A stretch of DNA of 64,000 bases from Kistimonas sp964291505. GTDB taxonomy: Bacteria > Pseudomonadota > Gammaproteobacteria > Pseudomonadales > Endozoicomonadaceae. The position numbers and the translations under genes are program-made. The notes under the pieces were generated by a model, which was not told where the DNA came from, made no database searches, and saw only the letters and a list, made by a program, of their open reading frames with translations. Positions 1-7,364 of this stretch are shown piece after piece. Every line of letters begins with the position of its first letter. Positions within the stretch are counted from its first letter, which is position 1. The DNA is taken from positions 1,736,001 to 1,800,000 of the forward strand of contig OZ220216.1 in NCBI GenBank assembly GCA_964291505.2, given 5' to 3'.

Positions 1-618
1 GCTTTTTCCTTCCAGGAATCGCACGGAATCCTGCACATCCCGACCATATTCCTGCTCATCCACGAAATCGACACAAGGTGCTTTGCAGCGATTGATCTGA
101 TACTGCAGGCAGGGCCGGGTCCGGTTCCTGAAAAAACTGTCTTCACATTGCCTGACTTTAAAAATCTTCTGGAGAATACCCAGTGTTTCCCTGGCCGCAC
201 CGGCACTGGGGTAAGGACCAAAGAAACGACCCGTCTGGCTTTTCCTCCCGCGGTGCAGAGCAAGGCGGGGAAACCGATCTTTATGGGACAGGTAGATAAA
301 GGGGTAGGATTTGTCATCCCGCAGAAGAATGTTATACGGTGGCTTCAGGGTTTTGATCAGGTTCTGCTCAAGAATCAGCGCCTCTGACTCGGTATTGGTA
401 ACCACCGTTTCAATGGCGTGAATCTTTGCGACCATGGCCTGCGTCTTGACCGCTAATCCCTGCTTGCGGAAATAGCTGGATAACCGTTTTTTTAGATTTT
501 TGGCCTTGCCGACATAAAGTACGTCGGCATTACCATCCAGCATTTTGTAGATGCCCGGTTGCTCGGGCGCATTTTTTAGGTAAGTCTGATGATCAAAGGC
601 GTTACTATCTGTCGGCAT
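1..618 (-). CDS. uvrC: UvrABC system protein C, 5' part (runs off the window edge)
   Basis: The first 206 codons of UvrC, the subunit that makes both incisions in nucleotide excision repair after UvrA and UvrB have located a lesion. The frame is open from an ATG at 618 to the window edge. It begins MPTDSNAFDHQTYLKNAPEQ and contains the GIY-YIG nuclease fold: PGIYKMLD and VLYVGKAKNLKKRL carry the conserved Gly-Ile-Tyr and Tyr-Val-Gly elements, followed by ALILEQNLIK and FGPYPSA. The Cys-rich stretch RPCLQYQINRCKAPC is also present. The UVR domain and the C-terminal endonuclease and HhH domains lie outside the window. uvrY lies 68 bp upstream on the same strand, the usual gammaproteobacterial uvrY/gacA-uvrC pairing. 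Confidence 0.97.
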   Translation of the reverse strand, partial: MPTDSNAFDHQTYLKNAPEQPGIYKMLDGNADVLYVGKAKNLKKRLSSYFRKQGLAVKTQAMVAKIHAIETVVTNTESEALILEQNLIKTLKPPYNILLRDDKSYPFIYLSHKDRFPRLALHRGRKSQTGRFFGPYPSAGAARETLGILQKIFKVRQCEDSFFRNRTRPCLQYQINRCKAPCVDFVDEQEYGRDVQDSVRFLEGKS

Positions 619-686
619 AACAGGCACATCCGGTCGATTCTACCGAATGGTAACGTGAACGCTGCCACACTGCACTCGCCAACCGG

Positions 687-1337
687 TTAGATTGCCATTG
701 TCTGGGTATCCACCAGTGCATGCCGGATGGCCAGGTGCGTCAACTCCACATCGCTGTTGATCTCAAGCTTGTCAAAAATCCGATAGCGATAACTGTTCAC
801 GGTTTTCGGGCTGAGACAGAGCTTGTCAGAAATATCCTGCACCTTCTGGCACTGGACAATCATGGTCGCAATCTGAAGTTCGCGCTGGGAGAGCTGCTCA
901 AAGGGGTTATCTGACTTCTTACTGAAAGGCTTTAATGCCATCTGTTGGGCAATTTCAGGGCTGATATAGCGGTTGCCTGATACAACGGCCCGGATGGCCG
1001 TCACCATCTCGTCCAGCGCCGCCCCCTTGGTCAGGTAGCCTGAGGCGCCCGCTTCAAGCAGACGACTGGGATAAGGATCATCAGAATAGACAGTCACAGC
1101 AATAATTTTTGAGGTTGGACTGCAATGCTGCAGTTTGCGGGTCGCTTCCAGCCCGCCAATACCCGGCATACGGACATCCATCAAGATCACATCTGGCGTA
1201 TTCTGGCGGCAAAACGTAATAGCCTCTTCACCCGTTGCCACTTCACCGATGACATCAAAATCCTCAACATCGGACAGCATCCGTACAATCCCTGTTCGAA
1301 CCAGATCATGGTCATCTGCTACAAGAATTGAAACCAC
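687..1337 (-). CDS. uvrY: LuxR-family response regulator UvrY/GacA
   Basis: Response regulator of the BarA-UvrY (GacS-GacA) system, which in relatives activates CsrB/RsmZ-type small RNAs. I use the GTG at 1337 (216 aa) because a GGGGG Shine-Dalgarno lies 7 nt upstream and the protein then starts VVSILVADDHDLVRTGIV, matching the family's 214-218 aa. A longer frame exists back to 1433, but its extra residues look unlike any response regulator. The receiver domain (about 1-120) has the acidic pair at 8-9, the phospho-acceptor Asp54 (ILMDVRMPGIGG) and KGA near 105. The LuxR-type HTH (about 148-210) contains LCLSPKTVNSYRYRIFDKL. The gene is followed by uvrC and lies downstream of the etf terminator. 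Confidence 0.95.
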   Translation of the reverse strand: MVSILVADDHDLVRTGIVRMLSDVEDFDVIGEVATGEEAITFCRQNTPDVILMDVRMPGIGGLEATRKLQHCSPTSKIIAVTVYSDDPYPSRLLEAGASGYLTKGAALDEMVTAIRAVVSGNRYISPEIAQQMALKPFSKKSDNPFEQLSQRELQIATMIVQCQKVQDISDKLCLSPKTVNSYRYRIFDKLEINSDVELTHLAIRHALVDTQTMAI

Positions 1338-1481
1338 TCGCGTACCCCCGGTAGACACCCGCTTCCTGCTCTTGTCGTTATTATTGCAGTCGGCATCCCA
1401 GCCTTTGCAGCGTAAAACCATACTAACAAACAAAGGCTGTCATGCAACAGCCCGGATCGCCGAATCCAGAGCCGATAACCG

Positions 1482-1512
1482 GATAAAAAAAGACCCACTT
1501 TCGTGGGCCTTT
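1482..1512 (-). terminator. Rho-independent terminator after etfBA
   Basis: On the minus strand, a hairpin with CCCAC/GTGGG core arms and a GAAA loop (core 1494-1507) is followed by a run of seven T (to 1485). It lies about 13 bp past the etfA stop and separates the etf operon from uvrY. Confidence 0.85.
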
Positions 1513-1521
1513 TGGTTTGCC

Positions 1522-2454
1522 TTAGAGCTTGCCGGCCAGTTCCGGCACCGCTTCAAAGAGGTCTGCGACCAGGCCGTAGTCTGCCACCTGGAAGATGGGA
1601 GCCTCCTCGTCTTTGTTGATGGCAACAATGACCTTGGAGTCCTTCATACCGGCCAGGTGCTGGATAGCACCAGAGATACCAACGGCAACATACAGCTGAG
1701 GTGCAACAATCTTTCCGGTCTGACCGACCTGCATGTCGTTGGGCACAAAGCCAGCATCAACCGCTGCACGGGAGGCGCCGACGGCTGCCCCCAGTTTGTC
1801 AGCCAGGCTGTAGAGAATTTCGAAAATTCTCACCGTTGCCCATGCCACGACCACCGGATACCACGATATCCGCAGCAGTCAGTTCCGGACGGTCAGACTT
1901 GGCCAGCTCTTCGCCCACAAAGGCAGAGGTGGCGGCATCGTGTGCAGAAGCTAGATGCCTCAATCGGGGCACTGCCGCCAGTTTGCTGCGGCATCAAAAC
2001 CGGTGCCGCGCACAGTGATTACCTTGATCGGCGCACTGGACTGCACGGTTGCGATCGCATTACCGGCATAAATCGGACGTTTGAAAGTGTCAGCACTTTC
2101 CACAGCCACGATGTCAGAAATTTGATCAACATCCAGCAATGCAGCTACACGCGTGGCATGGTGTTCTTGCCGGTGGTAGTAGCAGCAGCCAATACGTGGG
2201 AATAGTTCTTGCCTAATTCAGCGATCAGCAGACTGGTGTTTTCAGCCAGCTGGTGCTCATAGGCAGCGTCATCAGCGACCAGAACCTTGGCAACCCCTTC
2301 AATCCTGGGCAGCGCCTTCTGCGGCGGCACCACAGTTGCTACCCGCAACCAGGACGTGGATATCATCACCGATGGCCCTGGCAGCCGTCACTACATTGTT
2401 AGTAGCAGCGTTCAGGGCGCTGTTATTGTGTTCAGCTACGACCAGAATACTCAT
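1522..2454 (-). pseudogene. etfA: Electron transfer flavoprotein alpha subunit, interrupted by about five small frameshifts
   Basis: EtfA binds FAD and, with EtfB, carries electrons from acyl-CoA dehydrogenases to ETF-ubiquinone oxidoreductase. The ATG at 2454 shares one base with the etfB stop, and the first 51 codons (MSILVVAEHNNSALNAATNN...) are normal. The reading frame then changes near 2304, 2150, 1984, 1953 and 1824. Between the shifts the protein is well conserved: GVAKVLVADDAAYEHQLAEN, then AALLDVDQISDIVAVESADT, then PELTAADIVVSGGRGMGNGEN, then the FAD-binding tail VGQTGKIVAPQLYVAVGISG to a normal stop. The shift near 1824 is in a TTTT run. Because the segments stay conserved and free of other damage, the lesions are either very recent or sequencing errors. 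The total length would be about 310 aa, normal for the family. Confidence 0.9.
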
Positions 2455-3203
2455 CAGATCACCTTTGCCTCGTTCTTCAGTTTCTCGACCAGCTCATCCA
2501 CGCTGCCTACCTTGATGCCAGCCTGGCGCTCGGCGGGCGGCTCAACTTTCAGCGTGGTGATGGTGGAAGCCACCTCAACGCCCAGTTCTACCGGGGTTTT
2601 GACATCCAGCGGCTTGCGCTTGGCTTTCATGATGTTGGGCAGTGAAGCGTAACGGGGTTCGTTCAAACGCAGGTCTGTAGTGACAACGGCCGGCAGGTTC
2701 AGTGCAACCGTCTGCAGACCGCCGTCGATTTCACGGGTGACCACAGCCTTGCCGTCTTCAACTTTGACTTCAGACGCGAATGTCCCCTGCGGCAGGCCTG
2801 CCAGCGCAGCCAGCATCTGGCCGGTCTGGTTGTTGTCGCTGTCAATGGACTGCTTGCCGAGTACGATCAGGTCAGGCTTTTCTTCATCGACAATCGCCTT
2901 AAGCAGCTTGGCGACAGACAGAGAATCCAGCTTTTCATCGGTTTGCACTTGAATGCCGCGATCAGCACCCAGCGCCAGCGCTGTGCGGATCTGCTCCTGA
3001 CACTCTTTGGGTCCCATGGAAACGACGACAATTTCAGAAGCCACGCCCTTCTCTTTCAGGCGAACCGCTTCTTCTACCGCGATTTCACAGAACGGGTTGA
3101 TGGCCATTTTCACGTTAGTCAGATCAACATCACTGTGATCAGCCTTAACGCGTACCTTGACGTTGTAGTCTATGACTCTTTTTACCGCTACAAGAACCTT
3201 CAT
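2454..3203 (-). CDS. etfB: Electron transfer flavoprotein beta subunit
   Basis: EtfB, the AMP-binding partner of EtfA in the soluble flavoprotein that collects electrons from acyl-CoA and other dehydrogenases. It has 249 aa, starting MKVLVAVKRVIDYNVKVRVK at the ATG at 3203. GAGGAG ends three bases before this ATG, and a further upstream ATG (3218) lies ahead of that ribosome site and is rejected. Family features are visible: NPFCEIAVEEAVRLKEK, VVSMGPKECQEQIRTALALG ADRGI, KQSIDSDNNQTGQMLAALAG and the C-terminal KVEPPAERQAGIKVGSVDEL. The gene is intact, unlike its neighbour etfA, with which it overlaps by one base. It is transcribed away from the ETF-QO gene. Confidence 0.96.
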   Translation of the reverse strand: MKVLVAVKRVIDYNVKVRVKADHSDVDLTNVKMAINPFCEIAVEEAVRLKEKGVASEIVVVSMGPKECQEQIRTALALGADRGIQVQTDEKLDSLSVAKLLKAIVDEEKPDLIVLGKQSIDSDNNQTGQMLAALAGLPQGTFASEVKVEDGKAVVTREIDGGLQTVALNLPAVVTTDLRLNEPRYASLPNIMKAKRKPLDVKTPVELGVEVASTITTLKVEPPAERQAGIKVGSVDELVEKLKNEAKVI

Positions 3204-3656
3204 GAGCTCCTCGTACATTGTCCGTTCAGTTTTTTATCCAGCAGGCTGTACAACTCTGAAACTGTCCAGACTGTTGGCGTCCAGGCGGCGATGCATCGGT
3301 CGTTATATAAGGTTTGTTATGTGAGCATCCCGTATCTCGTGCCGGAGCTATCTTGACCGCTGGCCGTAACCGGGTCAAGGAAAGCCGGTGAGTCGTTGCA
3401 CTCTACCCTTACAGACAGGCAGTAATCCTGACTATCAACAATAATGGCATCACCCGGGAATAACCCGTGATAGTGGCTATCCGCAGGTTGATTGCGGCAG
3501 ACCACTGTTCATTTGCGCGAAGCCAAGTATAATGCGAACAAAAATTCAAACAAGCGTTTGAGGCAACGAAGACGCATTTTTACCAAAAGCCGTGTGTTTG
3601 CCGGATCGGGGGATGCCAACCCAGGATTCGGCTAGCCGTAGCAGCAGGAGAGTGTC
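3204..3656. other. Divergent intergenic region between etfB and the ETF-QO gene
   Basis: A 453-bp stretch with no convincing gene. It holds a plus-strand -10 box TATAAT at 3528-3533 (no good -35), a PsrA-type operator at 3546-3561, and an inverted repeat with 7-bp arms CTTGACC/GGTCAAG at 3352-3358 and 3373-3379 whose role is unknown. On the minus strand, a TATATAA at about 3303-3309 could serve etfB. Short frames here have no ribosome site or recognisable content. Confidence 0.6.
3546..3561. promoter_or_regulatory. Candidate PsrA operator upstream of ETF-QO
   Basis: The sequence TCAAAC-AAGC-GTTTGA is a perfect inverted repeat that fits the published PsrA consensus [G/C]AAAC(N2-4)GTTT[G/C]. 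In Pseudomonas, PsrA represses beta-oxidation genes and the ETF dehydrogenase gene until long-chain fatty acids bind it. The site lies about 13 bp after a TATAAT box (3528-3533), so near or just past the expected transcription start, a position suited to repression. Assignment to PsrA is by motif and by target gene; no psrA gene is in the window. Confidence 0.6.
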
Positions 3657-5311
3657 ATGGAACGCGAATCCATGGAGTTCGATGTCGTTATCATCGGGGC
3701 CGGCCCGTCCGGATTGTCCGCGGCCTGCCGCCTGATGCAACTGGCTCAGGAGTCAGAACAGGAACTGACTGTCTGCGTGGTTGAGAAAGGTTCAGAAGTC
3801 GGCGCGCATATATTGTCCGGCGCAGTCTTTGAACCCCGGGCCATGAATGAATTGTTCCCGGACTGGAAAGAGCGCGGTGCGCCACTTAACACCCCGGTCA
3901 AGGGCGATGAGATCTACTATCTGAAAGATCAGGACAACGCTAAAAAGATTCCTGCCTTCCTGACTCATAAGACCATGCATAATGAAGGCAACTACATCAT
4001 CAGCTTGGGGAATGTCTGCCGCTGGTTGGGCGAACAGGCAGAGGGGCTTGGTGCTGAAATCTTTCCGGGGTTTGCTGCCCAGGAAATCATTGTTGAAGAC
4101 GGTGTAGTAAAAGGCATCATCACCGGTGACATGGGTGTTTCTGCCACCGGCGAGCAGAAAGAAGGCTATATGCCGGGCATGGAACTGCGTGCCAAGTACA
4201 CCATCTTTGCAGAAGGTTGCCGTGGTCATTTAGGCAAACAGCTGATCAGCCAGTTCAAGCTGGATGAAGGCAAGGATCCACAACATTATGGTATTGGTAT
4301 CAAAGAGTTGTGGGATATTCCTGCCGACAAACACCAACAGGGACTTGTCGTTCATACAGCAGGTTGGCCGCTGAGCGAAAGTGGTTCCATGGGCGGTGGC
4401 TTTCTCTATCATCTGGAAAACAATCAGGTGGTTGTCGGCCTGATTACCGACCTTAACTACAGCAATCCTCATCTCAGCCCGTTTGATGAATTCCAGCGTT
4501 ACAAGCACAGCCCGGTTGTGAAGCAGTTCTTGGAAGGTGGCAAGCGTGTTTCCTATGGTGCACGCGCGAATAGCCAAAGGCGGACTACAGTCGCTGCCCA
4601 AGATGACCTTCCCGGGCGGCCTGCTGGTGGGCTGTGATGCCGGCACGCTGAATTACGCCAAAATAAAAGGCTCTCATACCGCCATGAAGAGCGGCATGAT
4701 CGCTGCGGAAACCGTCTTCGAAACCCTCAAGTCAGGTGATGAAGGCGGCAGTGAGCTGGGAGCCTTTGCTCAGGCTTTCGAAAGCTCCTGGGTCTATGAA
4801 GAGCTTCATACCCAGCGTAACTTTGGCCCGCTGGTGCACAAGCATGGCGCGCTGTTGGGCGGCGGCTTGTCATGGGTTGATATCAATATCTTCAATGGCA
4901 AGCTGCCTTACACCCTGCACGATAAGTCTGCGATTTTGCCCAACTGAAGCCCGCAGCTGAGTGCCAGCCACTTAACTATCCAAAGCCGGATGGCAGCTGA
5001 GTTTTGACAAACTAAGTTCCGTTTTCCTCTCCAATACCAACCACGAGGAAGACCAGCCCTGCCATCTGCGCTTGAAGGATGCTGATCTGCCAATACGCGA
5101 CAACCTGCCGAAATTCGATGAACCGGCTCAGCGCTACTGTCCTGCCGGGGTTTATGAGGTCATGACAGATGAAGCGTCTGGCGAAAAACGTTTCGTGATA
5201 AATGCCCAGAACTGCGTGCACTGTAAGACCTGTGATATTAAGGATCCTGCCCAGAATATCACTTGGGTTGCACCAGAGGGCACTGGTGGCCCCAACTATC
5301 CCAACATGTAA
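3657..5311 (+). pseudogene. Electron transfer flavoprotein-ubiquinone oxidoreductase, interrupted by three frameshifts
   Basis: ETF-QO (ETF dehydrogenase) is a membrane-associated flavo-iron-sulfur enzyme that passes electrons from reduced ETF to ubiquinone. The start ATG at 3657 follows AGGAG by 6 nt. The N-terminal FAD motif DVVIIGAGPSGLSAACRLMQ is intact, and the first frame is good to YGARA near 4565. One extra base shifts it, and the frame from there continues IAKGGLQSLPKMTFPGG to HDKSA near 4930. A missing base leads to DFAQLKPAAECQPLNYPKPD, and a further missing base near 4994 leads to LSFDKLSSVFLSNTNHEEDQ through to the stop. The 4Fe-4S ligands are all present (CPAGVYEV, then CVHCKTC). 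Total length would be about 550 aa, as usual. It is either a recent pseudogene or sequence error, as for etfA. Confidence 0.92.
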
Positions 5312-5318
5312 AAAACAC

Positions 5319-5345
5319 AAGGGGCGAATAGTCGCCCCTTTTTCT
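5319..5345. terminator. Bidirectional terminator between ETF-QO and the DUF1285 gene
   Basis: Perfect stem AAGGGGCGA/TCGCCCCTT with a 4-nt loop (ATAG) and T-runs on both sides, between two convergent genes. Confidence 0.9.
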
Positions 5346-5362
5346 TTTCTTTCATTAATGCA

Positions 5363-5968
5363 TCAAGGCGATGCAACCGGTGCGATTTTGTAAAACGTTC
5401 CACCACTCCAGATGCCATACCAATCGCCACCTTCCACTGACTGAATATCTGCGATTTCAACAAGCTGGTAGAAAATATTCCGATGCACCAGCGCTTCAAG
5501 GCGATCGCGCACCAGGATATAGGGTGATGGCTCTGCTGACTCTGGATCAAGATCCACTCGAAACGGGTGTTCGCTGTCCAGACGGACAGTATCACCCACA
5601 TTGGTCGTGAACGTCAGAACCTGCTTCTGCCCTTCCCCTTCTGTATCGACGGCAATGGCAACAAAAGGTGCATCTTCCACCTGGATTCTGACTTTCTCGA
5701 CCGGTGTTACCAGGTAATAACAGTCGTCATCATCATGCCGCATAATGGTAGAAAACAGCCGCACCATGGACGCTCGCCCAATCGGACTGCCCATATAATG
5801 CCAGCTACCATCACGGCGTATGACCATATCCATGTCACCACAGAATGGCGGATTCCAGGCATGAACAGGTGGCAACCCAGCCTCAGTTCTTATTTCTTCC
5901 AGGTTACTCAGCAGGGAATCCCGGGTTTTATGCTGATCTGTCACACGACCTCCAGGCAATAGCGCCAT
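5363..5968 (-). CDS. DUF1285 family protein
   Basis: A conserved proteobacterial protein of unknown function. From the ATG at 5968 it has 201 aa; a GTG at 5998 would add ten residues, but the family starts about 20-30 residues before the hallmark PPVHAWNPPFCGDMDM, which fits 5968 better. Other family landmarks are WHYMGSPIGRASMVRLFSTI, YYLVTPVEKVRIQVEDAPFV, SPYILVRDRLEALVHRNIFY and WYGIWSGGTFY near the C-terminus. It is a soluble mixed alpha/beta protein with no signal peptide or membrane segment. Transcription is convergent with ETF-QO and divergent from the YiiX-like gene. Family assignment is firm; function is not known. Confidence 0.85.
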   Translation of the reverse strand: MALLPGGRVTDQHKTRDSLLSNLEEIRTEAGLPPVHAWNPPFCGDMDMVIRRDGSWHYMGSPIGRASMVRLFSTIMRHDDDDCYYLVTPVEKVRIQVEDAPFVAIAVDTEGEGQKQVLTFTTNVGDTVRLDSEHPFRVDLDPESAEPSPYILVRDRLEALVHRNIFYQLVEIADIQSVEGGDWYGIWSGGTFYKIAPVASP

Positions 5969-6096
5969 TGTTCTGACACAGAGATAATCCTTGTCCACTA
6001 AGTATAAGGTTCACCACGGCTGAATCCAGCGGAGTGCTAATCTCACCAATAGAGGGATCAAATAAACTTGTTCAGGCTGTAGCAGAAAAGACAACA

Positions 6097-7020
6097 ATGA
6101 ATCCTTTCAAGGTCATCGTTCAGTGGTTAGAGAAATGGCTGACCCATGAAACAACGCCAGCACGGGGCGCTACGCTCTGTGATTTCGACCGTATCCGCTA
6201 TGAACTGAAACCTGCTGACGTTCTGTTGATCGAGGGAAGGTCGCGGGTGGCAGGTGTCATTAAGCAGATTACTCAAAGCAACTGGTCTCATGCCGCCCTC
6301 TATATCGGCAAAATGCATGATATTGAGGACAAGCGTCTGCGGGATTACGTCAGCAAAAGCTATGATGGCGACAGCGAGGATCAGTTACTGATAGAGAGCG
6401 AGCTCGGTCTTGGTACAGTGATCCGTCCCCTCCAGGTTTACGAAGGTGAACATGTCAGAATCTGCCGTCCCAATGGCATGAGCTATCGAGATGGCCAGCA
6501 GGTGCTACATTATGCTGTCAGCCGTCTGGGGCAGGAATACGATATCCGTCAAATACTGGATTTATTGAGATTTCTGCTTCCCTACAGCTTTATTCCCGGT
6601 CGCTGGCGATCATCACTGTTCAGCCACATGCCTGGACAGGCAACCAGAACCGTTTGTTCCACCATGATTGCCGAAGCATTCAGCTTTATTCATTTCCCGA
6701 TCCTGCCGTTGGTCAAACAAAATGGTGAGAAAGGCGTGCAGCTGTTTCAGCGGAATCCAAAGCTATGTACGCCCCGGGATTTCGATTACTCCCCCTACTT
6801 CACCATCATCAAATATCCGTTCCTGGATTTCAGCCAGCACTCATCGGATTGTCGGCTGCTGCCCTGGCATGGTGACAGTACGCTGGAAGGTCAGGAGGCT
6901 GACCTGTACATGACAGCCGGGCAGATTCGCGATCTCAAGCGTTTTAAAGACAAGCTTTCCGAAGATTCAGATAATCCTCAATCCACCTCAAACGACAATC
7001 CCAGCGATACCAAGGGCTAG
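6097..7020 (+). CDS. YiiX/YebB-like NlpC/P60-type cysteine hydrolase (C92 family)
   Basis: A permuted papain-like hydrolase of the YiiX/YaeF type; substrates are likely amide bonds in lipids or peptidoglycan-derived peptides, but this is not established. The 307-aa form from the ATG at 6097 (MNPFKVIVQWLEKWLTHETT) is preferred; a GTG at 6034 would add 21 residues. The motifs are RSRVAGVIKQITQSNWSHAA, which supplies the catalytic His in SHAALYIG, an acidic residue in LLIESELG, and the catalytic Cys in RTVCSTMIAEAFS; YDIRQILDLLRFLLP follows the family pattern. The C-terminal 40 residues are polar and probably disordered. It stands alone, followed by the candidate small RNA. Confidence 0.8.
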   Translation: MNPFKVIVQWLEKWLTHETTPARGATLCDFDRIRYELKPADVLLIEGRSRVAGVIKQITQSNWSHAALYIGKMHDIEDKRLRDYVSKSYDGDSEDQLLIESELGLGTVIRPLQVYEGEHVRICRPNGMSYRDGQQVLHYAVSRLGQEYDIRQILDLLRFLLPYSFIPGRWRSSLFSHMPGQATRTVCSTMIAEAFSFIHFPILPLVKQNGEKGVQLFQRNPKLCTPRDFDYSPYFTIIKYPFLDFSQHSSDCRLLPWHGDSTLEGQEADLYMTAGQIRDLKRFKDKLSEDSDNPQSTSNDNPSDTKG

Positions 7021-7187
7021 CGCCCACAGACCGTCAAATAAATTACTTAAATAATCATTAATTTCATTTTTATGCGTTTTTTGTCTAATTCTTGGCTGGA
7101 AGATGTCAAAATATCGTTAATACTTACAGTGCTGATGAGGTTGATGTCCCCCTACAACCTTGTCAGCTAGGTCAGCAATGACCTTGG

Positions 7188-7228
7188 TACTTGGATTGTG
7201 TACCTATGTTTCACTCCTAATGGTCTTA
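7188..7228 (+). repeat. 41-bp element, copy A
   Basis: From TACTTGG to TGGTCTTA. It matches the reverse complement of 11698-11738 at 40 of 41 positions; the one difference is A at 7195. It lies directly before a Rho-independent terminator. Confidence 0.9.
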
Positions 7229-7229
7229 G

Positions 7230-7266
7230 CCCGCGATACTTCCCCCAGTACGCGGGTTTTTTTTTT
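7230..7266 (+). terminator. Rho-independent terminator of the candidate small RNA
   Basis: Stem CCCGCG/CGCGGG, extended by TACT/AGTA across a single bulged base, with a short C-rich loop and a run of ten T from 7257. Confidence 0.9.
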
Positions 7267-7364
7267 GTACCAAATCTCAGATGGCAGCAAGCTCCCGTGA
7301 TCGTTCATGCATAAACCGCTATAAGCATTAGCAAATTAATCAAGATATGGTATGAAGCGAATAT

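Larger units (their letters stand above)
7130..7266 (+). ncRNA. Candidate small RNA with its own terminator
   Basis: Four consecutive stem-loops can be drawn: AGGTTG/CAACCT (7138-7160); AGGTCA-GCAA-TGACCT with a GNRA tetraloop (7169-7184); GGTAC/GTACC (7186-7204); and the terminator CCCGCG/CGCGGG followed by ten T (7230-7266). There is no open frame with a ribosome site. The 41 nt at 7188-7228 recur almost unchanged in inverted orientation at 11698-11738, showing the segment is conserved or mobile. The third stem is not preserved in the second copy, so covariation does not support it. The promoter is unclear. The alternative is a long 3' UTR of the YiiX-like gene. Confidence 0.45.
7021..7364. 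other. Intergenic region holding a candidate small RNA
   Basis: A 344-bp gene-free stretch. The first 100 bp is AT-rich with no clear promoter: a TTGGCT at 7092-7097 is too far from TAATAC at 7118-7123. From about 7130 a series of hairpins leads to a strong terminator at 7230-7266. The remaining 100 bp up to the SLC13 gene is AT-rich and shows nothing recognisable. Confidence 0.6.

Noticed and set aside
1135..2205. Long plus-strand open frame of 356 codons across uvrY and etfA
   Set aside because: It is the complement of two recognisable genes, is rich in Arg, Ser and Thr, and has no ribosome site or family resemblance.
3204..3545. A second PsrA box for etfB
   Set aside because: No CAAAC(N2-4)GTTTG pattern was found on the etfB side. 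The CTTGACC/GGTCAAG repeat does not fit the PsrA consensus.
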